Assembly: GCF_012986595.1 (NCBI RefSeq)
Contig: NZ_JAAQYM010000004.1
Coordinates: 124,001-188,000, forward strand
Source: Pseudomonas koreensis
GTDB taxonomy: Bacteria; Pseudomonadota; Gammaproteobacteria; Pseudomonadales; Pseudomonadaceae
Reading direction: 5' to 3'
Length of the DNA stretch: 64,000 bases
A program made the translations under genes and the position numbers. The number at the start of each line of letters is the position of its first letter. Position 1 is the stretch's first letter. The notes beneath the pieces are model-generated. The model was not told the origin of the DNA. It did not search any database and was given only the letters and a program-made list of their open reading frames with translations. Of the stretch, positions 1-11,300 are shown piece after piece.

Positions 1-3000
1 GCTGGGCCGGTCAGCAGGGCAGCGCGCTGTTCGACAGCCTGCTGGTGTTCGAAAATTTCCCGGTGGCCGAGGCGTTGAAGCAGGGCGCGCCGGCAGGGCT
101 GTCGTTCAGCAATCTGCATAACCATGAACGCACCCACTATCCGTTGACCCTGGGCGTCGAAATCGGCGCGACCCTGACGCTCGACTTCAGCTACGACACC
201 GCACGTTTCAGTGCCGGGCAAGTGGCAACGTTGTCGGCCAACCTGCAGCACTTGCTGACGCAAATGGCCGCTGGCGCCGATGCGGCTTTGGGTTCGCTGG
301 AGTTGCTTGATGCCCAGGCCCGGGCGCCGTTGCTGGCGGTGAGCCGAACGCCGGCGGTGGTGTTGCAGGACCCGCGTCTGACCCACGAACAGATCGCCGC
401 TCACGCGGCGGCCACCCCCGATGCACTGGCACTGGCGGTTGACGGCCAGACCCTGAGCTACGGCCAGCTCAATGCTCAGGCCAATCGTCTGGCCCATCGC
501 CTGATCGCCCACGGTGCCGGCCCGGGTATCCGGGTTGGCCTGGCGTTGAACCGTGGCCCGCAATTGATCGTCAGCCTGCTGGCGGTGCTCAAAAGCGGCG
601 CGGCATATGTGCCGCTGGACCCGAAATACCCGGCCGAGCGCCTGCGTTACATGATCGACGACAGCCGCCTCGACGTGCTGCTGTGCGAGTCCGGCCTGCT
701 GCAGGATCTGCCGTTGTCGTCGGTGGTGCGCCTGGTGCTGGATGACAGCGCCGGTTTTGCCGAACACGACCCGCTGACGCAGGCCGACGCGCAGGATCTG
801 GCCTATGTGATTTACACCTCCGGTTCCACCGGTCTACCCAAGGGCGTGGCGATTGCCCATGGCGCGCTGCGCGAGTTCTGTCAGAGCGCCGCCGAGTATT
901 CGCGGCTGTCGGCAGCAGACCGCGTGCTGCAGTTCGCGACCTTCAGTTTCGATGGATTCGTCGAGCAGTGCTTCCCGGCGCTGTGTGTCGGCGGCGCATT
1001 GATCATGCGTGGCGATGCGCTGTGGGATGCCGGGCGCCTGGCGGCCGAAATCGTCCGTCATGGCGTCACCGTGGCCGACTTGCCGGCGGCCTACTGGTAC
1101 CTGCTGGCCCGTGAATGCGCCAGCGGTGCGATCGGCACATTGGGTTCGTTGCGTCAGGTGCACGTCGGTGGCGAGGCGATGTCCGTCGAGGGCTTGCGTC
1201 TCTGGCATCAGGCGGGTCAGGGCCATGTGCGCCTGCTCAACACCTACGGACCAACCGAGGCCACGGTGGTGTCCAGCGTGCATGACTGTCGCCTGGACGA
1301 TGCCAGCGACAGCTTCGGCGTGCCGATCGGCCGCGCCATTCCCGGACGCTCGCTGTATGTGCTCGACAGTGCCGGGCAGTTGCTGCCGGCCGGTGGCGTC
1401 GGTGAGCTGTGCATCGGCGCGCCGGCCTGCCTGGCGCAACGTTATTTCGACCGTCCGGCACTGACCGCCGAACGCTTCCTGCCAGACCCGTTTGCCGTTG
1501 AACCCGGCGCACGTCTGTACCGCAGCGGTGATCTGGCGCGCTACAACGCCAACGCCGAGCTGGAATACGTCGGGCGTATCGACCACCAGGTGAAGATTCG
1601 CGGTTTGCGCATCGAGATGGGTGAGATCGAAGCCTGCCTGCAAGCGCGTGCCGAGGTGCGCGAGGCGGCGGTCATTGCTCAGGACGGTACGCAACTGGTG
1701 GCTTACGTCGTGGCCAACGGCGCGGTTGGCGACGAGGCGAGTTATCGCCAAGCCCTCGACGCTGCCCTGCGTCAGTCGCTGCCGGACTACATGGTGCCGA
1801 GCCATCTGGTGCTGATGGCCGCCTTGCCGCTGAACAACAACGGCAAACTCGATCGCAGCGCCTTGCCGCGTGTTGTCGGCAGTGCCGGCCAGCGCGAGTT
1901 TGTGGCGCCGGTACCAGGGCTGGAAACGCAACTGGCGCAGATCTGGCAAGAGGTGCTGCACGTCGAGCGCGTGGGGCGCGACGACAACTTCTTCGAACTG
2001 GGCGGCCATTCGCTGCTGGTGCTGCAAGTGATCTCGCGGGTGCGTCAGCAACTGCAACTGGAGTTGCCGGTCAGCAGCCTGTTCTCGGCGGCCAGTCTGG
2101 CCGGGTTTGCCGAGCGCGCGGCCCAGGCCGGTGGTCACGCCCAACCGCTGTTGCAGGCCGCTGCCGGCGACCCGCCAGCGGTACTGTCCTACGCTCAGCA
2201 GCGGCAGTGGATTGTCTGGCAACTGGATCCGCACAGCCCGGCGTACAACATTCCGGCGGCGCTGCGCCTCAAGGGACATCTGGATCAGCCGGCACTGCGC
2301 CTGGCATTCGAGCAATTGCAGGCGCGCCACGCCACTTTGCGCACCACCTTCGAACAGGACGGGCAGCAGGCACGGCCCCGGGTGCATGCGCAGTTGCCGT
2401 TGCAACTCGATCAGCATCCGATCGACGCGGCGTCCCTCGACGCTGCCATCGCCGCGCAAATCGCCCGGCCGTTCGACCTGCGCAACGGCCCGCTGTGGCG
2501 CATGTTGCTGCTGCAACTGGGGGCCGAGGAACATGTGCTGGTGCTGACCGTGCATCACATCGCCGCTGATGGCTGGTCGATGCAGATCATGGTCGATGAG
2601 TTCAGTGCGCTGTATCAGGCGGCTGTCGAGGGGCGTGACGCCGACCTCACGCCGCTGCCGGTGAGCTACAGCGATTACGCACGCTGGCAGCGCGACTGGC
2701 TGGAAGCGGGCGAGGGCGAACGTCAGCTCGGTGAGTGGCGCCAGCGCCTGGCCGGCAGTCAGACACCGCTTGAGCTGCCGAGTGAATTGAGCCGCCCGGC
2801 GCGTCGCAGCGAGCGTGGTGCCAGCCTGCTGCTGAACGTGGACGCGCCGCTGCTGGCGGCATTGCGTGAATGCGCGCAGGCCCGGCAAGTGACCTTGTTC
2901 ATGTTGCTGCTGGCGAGCCTGTACACCTTGTTGCACCGCCAGAGCGGGCAAGCGGCGATCAATGTCGGCGTGCCGAGTGCGGGCCGTTCGCGCCTGGAAA

Positions 3001-5369
3001 CCGAAGGCCTGATCGGCTTCTTCATCAACACCCAAGTGCTGCGTGCCGAGATCGACGGCCAGCAGTCCTTCAGCAGCCTGCTGCAGCAGATCAAACAGTT
3101 GGCGTTGCACGCGCAGGCCAATCAGGACCTGCCGTTCGAGCAACTGGTCGATGCCTTGCAGCCGGAGCGCAGCCTCAATCACAGCCCATTGTTCCAGGTG
3201 TTGTTCAACCATCAGCAGCAACTGGGCGCCAGCGTCGAGCGTAGCGTCGCCGACTTGCAGGTCGAGCGTTTGCACTGGCAGCAAACCACCACGCAGTTCG
3301 ATCTGGTCCTCGATACGCAGGAGCAGGGCGATACGCTGGACGCGAGCCTGACCTACGCCACCGATGTGTACGACCCGGCCTCGATGCAGCGCTTCGCCGA
3401 GCAGTGGCTGAACCTGCTGCGCGCCGTGGCGGCTGACCCGCAGCAACGGGTGGCCGAGCTGCCATTGCTGCACAGCGCTCAGCTTCAGGCGTTGATCGCT
3501 GAATGGAACCCGGTGTTCGATCTGCAACCGCCGTCGCCCACCTTGCATCAGTTGTTCGAAGCCCAGGTGGCGCTGCGTCCGCAGGCGATTGCGCTGGTCT
3601 ACGAAGGCGAGCGTTTGAGCTATGCCGCGCTCAATGCCCAGGCCAACCGTCTGGCGCGCAAGTTGCGCGAGCAGGGCGTCGGCCCGGAAGTGCGGGTCGG
3701 CATCGCCACCGAGCGTGCGCTGCCGCTGGTGGTCGGTCTGCTGGCGATCCTCAAGGCCGGTGGCGCCTACGTGCCGCTCGATCCGCAATACCCGGTGGAG
3801 CGCCTGAGCTACATGATCGAAGACAGCGGCATCGCCTTGCTGCTGACTCAGCAACATCTGCTCGATGGCTTGCCGGCGCGTGAGCACGTGCAAGTCCTGA
3901 GCCTCGATACGCTGGCGCTGGACGCCTACAGCGCTGAGGATCTGCCGAGCCTGAGCAGCCCGGACAACCTCGCGTATGTGATCTACACCTCGGGTTCCAC
4001 CGGCCGGCCGAAAGGTGCGTTGCTCAGCCATGCCAACGTCGGGCGCCTGTTGAGCGCGACCGCCAGTGAATTCAACTTCGGCCCGGATGATGTCTGGACC
4101 CTGTTCCATTCCTACGCGTTCGATTTCTCGGTGTGGGAACTGTTCGGTTCGCTGTGCACCGGCGGGCGCCTGGTGATCGTGCCGTACTACATCAGCCGCG
4201 AGCCGCAGGCGTTCCATCGCCTGCTGTGCGACGAAGGCGTGACAGTGTTGAACCAGACGCCGACCGCGTTCCGCCAACTGCTGCCGATTGCCTGCGCCAG
4301 CCCGCGCCACTTGGCGCTGCGCCAGGTGATTTTTGGTGGCGAAGCGCTGGAAGTGGCGAGCCTGCGACCCTGGTTCGAGCGCTTCGGCGATCAGCAGCCG
4401 ACGCTGGTCAACATGTATGGCATCACCGAAACCACGGTGCACGTGACTTACCGCGCGATCCGTCTGGCGGACCTCGACGGCAAGGCGCAGAGCCCGATCG
4501 GCCTGCCGATTCGCGACCTGCGCTGGTACTTGCTCGACAGCCAGTTGCAACCGGTGCCGGTGGGGGTGGCGGGTGAGTTGTACATCGCCGGGGCCGGTCT
4601 GGCGCGCGGTTACCACGGGCGTTTCGAGCTGACCGCCGAGCGCTTCGTGCCGAGTCCGTTCGACGCGTCGCAGCGGCTCTATCGCAGCGGCGACCTGGCG
4701 CGCCAGCGTCACGACGGCAGCATCGACTACCTGGGGCGTATCGACCAACAGGTGAAGATCCGTGGCTTCCGCATCGAACTGGGAGAAATCGAGGCGGCGC
4801 TGCTGGCGCAACCCGGCGTGCGTCACGCGGTGTTGAGCGTACACGACGACGAGGGCGGGCCGCAGTTGTGTGCCTACGTGGTCGCCGAGCAAGCCCCGGC
4901 GGACCCGATTGCCTGGCGCGACCACCTGCGGGCTGCGCTCAAGGTCGATTTGCCGGACTACATGGTGCCGAGCCATTGGCTGCTGCTCGATGCCTTGCCG
5001 CTGACCAGCAACGGCAAGCTCGACCGCAAGGCCTTGCCGCTGCCCGATGCTCAGGCCCTGCAGCGCCCTTATGAAGCCCCCGAAGGCGAACTCGAACGGC
5101 AACTGGCGGCGATCTGGGCCGATGTGCTGGGCGTGGCGCAGGTCGGGCGGCGCGACAACTTCTTTGAATTGGGCGGGCACTCGCTGCTCGCCGCCCAGGC
5201 CAGCGCCCGTGTGGAGCTGGAACTGGGCATCGAGCTGGCGCTGCGTGCGCTGTTCGAATCCAGCGACCTTCAGGCTTATGCCGCCATGGCCGGGCAACTC
5301 GCCCCGACTGACAACGATGCACGTCTGGATGCACTTGAGTCGCTTCTCGACGAGATGGAGATCAACTGA
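1..5369 (+). CDS. pvdJ: Pyoverdine NRPS, two modules, 5' truncated (PvdJ-like)
   Basis: Peptide synthetase for part of the pyoverdine peptide, cytoplasmic. The reading frame is open from base 3, so the gene starts before the window. Domains by position: end of a condensation domain (to ~340), adenylation A1 (~370-1850, core YVIYTSGSTGLPKG), carrier T1 (FFELGGHSLL near 1990), condensation (~2180-3470, HHIAADGWS), A2 (~3540-5040) and carrier T2 (FFELGGHSLL near 5160). By eye the pocket code of A1 reads DGEDHGTVVK, which I recall as a Lys code of pyoverdine synthetases. A2 reads DFWNIGMVHK, the standard Thr code. The partial first condensation domain nearly matches the one at ~10070-11390, which follows an epimerization domain, so the preceding residue is probably D. 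The stop overlaps the next gene's start by one base. The symbol rests on position directly before the terminal synthetase. Confidence 0.93.
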   Translation, partial: WAGQQGSALFDSLLVFENFPVAEALKQGAPAGLSFSNLHNHERTHYPLTLGVEIGATLTLDFSYDTARFSAGQVATLSANLQHLLTQMAAGADAALGSLELLDAQARAPLLAVSRTPAVVLQDPRLTHEQIAAHAAATPDALALAVDGQTLSYGQLNAQANRLAHRLIAHGAGPGIRVGLALNRGPQLIVSLLAVLKSGAAYVPLDPKYPAERLRYMIDDSRLDVLLCESGLLQDLPLSSVVRLVLDDSAGFAEHDPLTQADAQDLAYVIYTSGSTGLPKGVAIAHGALREFCQSAAEYSRLSAADRVLQFATFSFDGFVEQCFPALCVGGALIMRGDALWDAGRLAAEIVRHGVTVADLPAAYWYLLARECASGAIGTLGSLRQVHVGGEAMSVEGLRLWHQAGQGHVRLLNTYGPTEATVVSSVHDCRLDDASDSFGVPIGRAIPGRSLYVLDSAGQLLPAGGVGELCIGAPACLAQRYFDRPALTAERFLPDPFAVEPGARLYRSGDLARYNANAELEYVGRIDHQVKIRGLRIEMGEIEACLQARAEVREAAVIAQDGTQLVAYVVANGAVGDEASYRQALDAALRQSLPDYMVPSHLVLMAALPLNNNGKLDRSALPRVVGSAGQREFVAPVPGLETQLAQIWQEVLHVERVGRDDNFFELGGHSLLVLQVISRVRQQLQLELPVSSLFSAASLAGFAERAAQAGGHAQPLLQAAAGDPPAVLSYAQQRQWIVWQLDPHSPAYNIPAALRLKGHLDQPALRLAFEQLQARHATLRTTFEQDGQQARPRVHAQLPLQLDQHPIDAASLDAAIAAQIARPFDLRNGPLWRMLLLQLGAEEHVLVLTVHHIAADGWSMQIMVDEFSALYQAAVEGRDADLTPLPVSYSDYARWQRDWLEAGEGERQLGEWRQRLAGSQTPLELPSELSRPARRSERGASLLLNVDAPLLAALRECAQARQVTLFMLLLASLYTLLHRQSGQAAINVGVPSAGRSRLETEGLIGFFINTQVLRAEIDGQQSFSSLLQQIKQLALHAQANQDLPFEQLVDALQPERSLNHSPLFQVLFNHQQQLGASVERSVADLQVERLHWQQTTTQFDLVLDTQEQGDTLDASLTYATDVYDPASMQRFAEQWLNLLRAVAADPQQRVAELPLLHSAQLQALIAEWNPVFDLQPPSPTLHQLFEAQVALRPQAIALVYEGERLSYAALNAQANRLARKLREQGVGPEVRVGIATERALPLVVGLLAILKAGGAYVPLDPQYPVERLSYMIEDSGIALLLTQQHLLDGLPAREHVQVLSLDTLALDAYSAEDLPSLSSPDNLAYVIYTSGSTGRPKGALLSHANVGRLLSATASEFNFGPDDVWTLFHSYAFDFSVWELFGSLCTGGRLVIVPYYISREPQAFHRLLCDEGVTVLNQTPTAFRQLLPIACASPRHLALRQVIFGGEALEVASLRPWFERFGDQQPTLVNMYGITETTVHVTYRAIRLADLDGKAQSPIGLPIRDLRWYLLDSQLQPVPVGVAGELYIAGAGLARGYHGRFELTAERFVPSPFDASQRLYRSGDLARQRHDGSIDYLGRIDQQVKIRGFRIELGEIEAALLAQPGVRHAVLSVHDDEGGPQLCAYVVAEQAPADPIAWRDHLRAALKVDLPDYMVPSHWLLLDALPLTSNGKLDRKALPLPDAQALQRPYEAPEGELERQLAAIWADVLGVAQVGRRDNFFELGGHSLLAAQASARVELELGIELALRALFESSDLQAYAAMAGQLAPTDNDARLDALESLLDEMEIN

Positions 5370-8300
5370 TGGAACACACCACCGCCTGGCGCATCGCCAC
5401 CCGTTTTGCCGCATTGCCGGCAGACAAGCGCCGCGAATTTCTGCAACGCATGCAAGAGCAGGGCGTGAGCTTCGGCCAGTTGCCGATTCCGCCCGCCGCC
5501 GAGCCGCAAACGACCTTCGAGCTGTCGTACGCGCAGCAACGCCAGTGGTTTCTCTGGCAGCTCGACCCGCAAAGCGCGGCCTACAACATCCCCGCCGTGC
5601 TGCGCCTGCAAGGGCCGCTGAACATCGCCGCGCTGCAACACAGTTTCGACGTGTTGCTGGAGCGGCACCAGAGCCTGCGCAGCCGCTTCGTCGAGGATGA
5701 CGGACAGGTCCTGCAAACCCTGGCGGCGTTCACCGCGTTGCCGATCGAACAACATGACCTGCGCGCGCAGCCACAGGCCGAGCGTCTGGCCTGCGCCATG
5801 CGTCAGGTGCAGGCGGACATTGCCCGGCCTTTCGATTTGCAGCATGGCCCGCTGTTGCGCGTCAGCCTGTTGCAACTGGATACCGAAGACCACGTGCTGG
5901 CGCTGACCCTGCACCACATCGTCACCGACGGCTGGTCGATGGGCGTGCTGATCGAGGAATTCTCGCGGCTGTATGCCGCCCATTGTCAGGGCCAGGATGC
6001 ACCGCTTGAACCGCTGCCGATCCAGTATTCGGACTATGCCGCCTGGCAACGCCGCTGGATGGAGGCCGGAGAGCTTGAACGTCAACTGAACTGGTGGCGC
6101 GACACCCTGGGCAGCGAGCAACCGCTGCTGGAACTGCCCACCGACCGTCCGCGTCCGGCCCAGCCGAGCCAGCGCGGCGCACGTCTGGATTTCGCCCTGG
6201 AGGCCGATCTGGCCGCTGGCCTGATGGCCCTGGCAAAGCAGGCCAATGTCACGCCGTTCATGCTGCTGCTGGCCAGTTTTCAGGCGTTGCTCTATCGCTA
6301 CAGCGGACAGTCGGACCTGCGCATCGGTGTGCCGATCGGCAACCGTAACCGCGCCGAAACCCGTGGCTTGATCGGCTTCTTCGTCAACACCCAGGTGATG
6401 CGCGTCGAGGTCGACGGGCGTCAAACCTTCAGCCAATTGCTCGAGCAGACCCGGACCGCGTCGCTGGATGCGCAGGATTATCAGGACTTGCCGTTCGAGC
6501 GTCTGGTGCAGGCGCTGCAGGGCGATCGCAGCATGAGCCACAGTCCGCTGTTCCAGGTGATGTTCAATCACCAGCAGGCCAAAGCCGCAGCGGTCGGCGG
6601 CTTGCTCGCGGGCCTGCGGGTCGAGGCGCTGAACGCCACGACGCCGACCACTCAGTTCGACTTGCAACTGGATACTCAGGAAGTGGGCGACCAGTTGTTC
6701 GCCAGCCTGACCTACGCCACTGACCTGTTTGACGCCGGGCGCATCGAGCACCTGGCCCGGCATTGGCGCAATCTGCTGGCCGGGGTGCTGGCGAACCCGC
6801 AATACCCGCTGGCCGAACTGCCGCTGCTGGATGCCGACGAGCGCGTGGGCATTCTCGTTGAGCTCAATGACACCGCGCAGGTCTACCCGGGCGAGGTCTG
6901 CGTACAGCGGCACTTCGAGACGCGCGCAGCACAGCAACCCGACGCCACGGCGCTGGTGTTTGAGGGCCAGCGCCTGAGCTATGCCGAACTGAACCGCCGC
7001 GCCAACCGTCTGGCTCATCACTTGCGGGCGCAAGGCGTCGGCGCGGAGGTGATCGTCGGGATCGCCTGCGAGCGTTCGTTCGAAATGGTCGTCGGCCTGC
7101 TGGCGATTCTCAAGGCCGGTGGCGCCTATGTGCCGCTGGACCCGGAATACCCGCGCGACCGTTTGAGCTACATGATCGAAGACAGCGGCATCGCGTTGCT
7201 GCTGACTCAGGAGCCGCTGCGGGCGCAACTGCCGACCCCGGATTCGCTGCGCACGCTGTGCCTGCAAGCGGATGCCGACTGGCTGAGCGAACTGCCGGAC
7301 ACCGACTTGCCCAATCTGGCGCTGGCGGAAAACCTGGCCTATGTGATCTACACCTCCGGCTCCACCGGCAAACCCAAGGGCGCCGGCAACCGCCATGTGG
7401 CGTTGCACAATCGTCTGGAATGGATGCAACAGGCCTACAACCTGCAACCGGGCGACCGGGTGCTGCAAAAGACTCCGTTCAGTTTCGACGTGTCGGTCTG
7501 GGAGTTTTTCTGGCCGCTGATGAAGGGCGCAACACTGGTCATCGCCGCGCCCGGCGAGCATCGCGACCCGCAGCGGCTCGCCGCGCTGATTGTCGAGCAG
7601 TCGATCACCACGCTGCACTTCGTACCGTCGATGCTCTCGGCATTCATCAGCGCCGAGGAGTCGCTGGCGTGCACCTCGCTGACGCGGATCATTTGCAGCG
7701 GCGAAGCGTTGCCGATGGAGTTGCAGCGTCAGACCCTGCGCAACCTGCCGCAAGCCAATCTGTACAACCTGTATGGCCCGACCGAAGCGGCAATCGACGT
7801 GACCCACTGGACGTGTGTGGAAGAGGGCCGCGACAGCGTGCCGATCGGTCGGCCGATCGCCAACCTGCGCACCTGCATCCTCGACAGCGAATTGCAGCCG
7901 TTGCCGCTGGGCGCGGTAGGTGAGTTGTACCTGGGCGGTATCGGTCTGGCCCGTGGGTATCACCGTCGTGGCGCGTTGACCGCCGAGCGTTTTGTAGTCG
8001 ACCCGTTTGGCAGCGGCGAGCGTCTGTACCGCACTGGCGACCTGGCGCGTTATCGCGCCGACGGCGCCATCGAATACTGTGGCCGCATCGACCACCAGGT
8101 GAAGATTCGCGGTCTGCGGATCGAGCTGGGCGAAATCGAGGCGCGCCTGCAAGCACACGCCGAGGTTCAGGACGCCGTGGTGCTGGCGCTGGACGGGCCG
8201 AGCGGCAAGCAACTGGTGGCGTACGTGGTGCCGCAGGATCGGGCGCTGCCGCAGGCCGATATCGCCCGGCAGAATGCCTGGCGCGAAACCCTGAAAACCC

Positions 8301-11300
8301 ATCTGCTCGCGAGTCTGCCGGACTATATGGTGCCGACGCAGACCGTGCTGATCGAGCAGATGCCGCTCAGCCCCAATGGCAAACTCGAACGCAAGCGCTT
8401 GCCGGCACCGACCCTGCAAATCAGCCAGCGTGCGTTCGAGGCACCTTTCACAGAACATGAACAAGCGCTGGCGCAGATCTGGCAGGACGTGCTGGGCATC
8501 GAGCAGGTCGGCCGTCAGGACAATTTCTTTGAGCTGGGCGGCGACTCGATCATTTCGATTCAGGTGGTCAGCCGGGCCCGGCGTGCCGGCCTGAGCCTGC
8601 AACCGCGTGATCTGTTCCAGCAACAGACGCTGCAGGCACTGGCCGCAGTGGTCAAGGTTCAGGCTGCACCGCTGGCGCCACAGGGGCCGGTGAGCGGTGA
8701 GCAGATACTCACGCCGATTCAGCGCTGGTTCTTCGACGAGCCGATCCCGCAACGCCAGCACTGGAATCAGGCCGTGCTGCTGGTGCCGCGCCAGACATTG
8801 GAGTTGCCGCGCCTGCAAGGCGCGGTGCAGCGTCTGCTCAAACAGCACGACGCCTTGCGCCTGCGCTTCAGTCTGGTCGACGGTCAGTGGTCGGCGCGCT
8901 ATGTCGCCGCCGACAGTGCCGACGTCATCGACATGCTCTGGACTGCGCGGGTTGCCAACGACGCATCGCTGGAGTCAGTCTGCGAAGAGGCCCAGCGCAG
9001 CCTGAGTCTGCAGGATGGCCCGTTGCTGCGGATCGCCTTGATCGCGCAGGCTGACGGCTCCCAGCGTCTGTTGCTGGTGATCCACCATTTGGCGGTGGAC
9101 GGTGTGTCCTGGCGGGTGCTGCTGGAAGACTTGCAGGCGGCTTATCAGAACCAGGCACTGCCGCCCAAGACCAGCGCGTTCCAGAATTGGGCGCTGAAGC
9201 TGCAAGACTATGCGCGCAGTGACGCGGCGCTGGCCGAGCTGAGCTGGTGGCAGACGCAACTCGGCGAGGCCCGCGACTCTCTGCCGGCGGCTAATGCCCA
9301 GGCCAGTCAGGCCGGGCATTTGCGCCAGGGCGTGAGCATTGCGCTGGACCGCGAGCAGACGCGCCAATTGCTGCAACAGGCGCCAGCGGCGTATCGCACC
9401 CAGGTCAATGACCTGCTGCTGACCGCGTTGGCCCGGACCCTGAGCCGCTGGAGCGGCAACGAATCGGCGCTGATTCAGCTCGAAGGCCATGGTCGCGAAG
9501 ACCTGTTCGACGACATCGACCTGACCCGCACGGTGGGCTGGTTCTCCAGCCTGTTCCCGGTGCGCCTGACGCCGACGGCGGACCTTGCCGGTTCAATCAA
9601 GGCAATCAAACAGCAACTGCGAGAGATCCCCGGCAAGGGCCTGGGTTTCGGGCTGCTGCGCTACATGGGCGATGCCGCGACGCAGGCGGCGCTGAAGGCC
9701 TTGCCGAGCGCGCGGGTGACGTTCAACTACCTCGGGCAGTTCGACCAGAGCTTTGCCGAGGACGCGCTGTTCAGCCCCGCCAGCGAAGCCAGCGGTGCCG
9801 CGCAATCGGCTGACGCACCGTTGCCGAACTGGCTGTCGGTGGACGGTCAGGTGTATGGCGGTGAACTGAAACTGGACTGGACCTTCAGCCGCGAATGCTT
9901 CGAACTCGGTGAAATCGAACAACTGGCCGCGGATTATCGCCAGGAGCTGCTGGCGCTGATCGAGCACTGCCTGAGCGACGAGGCCGGTGGCGTGACCCCG
10001 GCGGATTTCCCGCTGGCGCGTTTGCGCCAGGCGCAACTTGATGATTTGCCGGTGGCGGCGTCGCAGATCGAGGACCTGTATCCGCTGTCGCCAATGCAGG
10101 CCGGTCTGTTGTTCCACAGCCTGTTCGAGTCGGCGTCGGGTGCCTACGTCAACCAGCTCAACGTCGAGGCCCGTGGCCTGGACGCCGAGCGATTGGGTCA
10201 GGCCTGGCAAGCGGTGATCGATGCGCATCCGATTCTGCGCAGCAGTTTCCACTTTCCGCAGGGCTTCGAGGCGCCGGTGCAGCTGGTGCATCGTCATCTG
10301 CAACTGCCGTTCCGTTGCCTGGACTGGCGTGGCCGTGCCGATCAGACCGAGGCGCTGGCCCAGTTGATCGACAGCGAGCGCCGGCAGCTCGACCCGGCTC
10401 AAGCGCCGTTGATGCGTTTGACGCTGGTACGACTGGACGACGAGCGTCAGCAACTGATCTACACCCACCACCACTTGTTGCTCGATGGCTGGAGCAATTC
10501 GTTGCTGCTCAGCGAGGTGTTGCAGCGTTACGCCGGACAAACGGTACAGGCGCCAAGCGGGCGTTTTGCCGACTACATTGGCTGGCTGCAGCGTCAGGAT
10601 GCGCAGGCCGACGAGCGTTTCTGGCTTGCGCAACTGGCGCCGCTGGACAACCCGACCCTGTTGGCGCAGAGCCTGGCCCATGGTGATCTGCAACCGTCGG
10701 ACACTCAGGCCTTTGCCGACCATCTGCAGAACTTCGACGTGGCCGCGACCCGGCGTCTGAGCGAGTTCGCCCGTCAGCAGAAAGTCACGCTCAACACCTT
10801 GCTGCAAGGCGCCTGGGCGCTGTTGCTGCAACGCTACAGCGGCCAGCGCTGCGTGGCATTTGGCGCGACCGTGGCCGGTCGGCCGGTGGACCTGCCGGGA
10901 GCCGAAAGTCAGATGGGCCTGTTCATCAACACCTTGCCGGTAATCAGTTGCCCGGACGCGGTGGAAACTGTCAGCCAGTGGCTAAGCCGTTTGCAGGCGC
11001 AGAACCTGGAGCTGCGTGAGCACGAATTCACTGCGCTGGGTGACATTCAGCGTTGGGCCGGGAGAGCCGGCGAGCCGCTGTTCGACAGCCTGCTGGTGTT
11101 CGAAAACTTCCCGGTGGCCGAGGCGCTGCAACAGGGCGCACCGGCCGGCCTGAGTTTTTCGATCCCGCAGAACCATGAGCGCACCAACTTCCCGCTGACC
11201 CTGGCGGCCACCGCGGAAAACACCCTGAGCCTGAACTGGAGTTACCAGTGCAGCCACTTCAGCGCCGCCGTGATTGCCCGCATGAGCGAGCATCTGGCGG

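Noticed and set aside
834..5414. A 1526-codon open frame on the minus strand across the first NRPS
   Set aside because: It is antisense to a clear NRPS. The high GC third position keeps stops rare on the opposite strand, and the translation is low-complexity Gln/Arg/His-rich with no domain.
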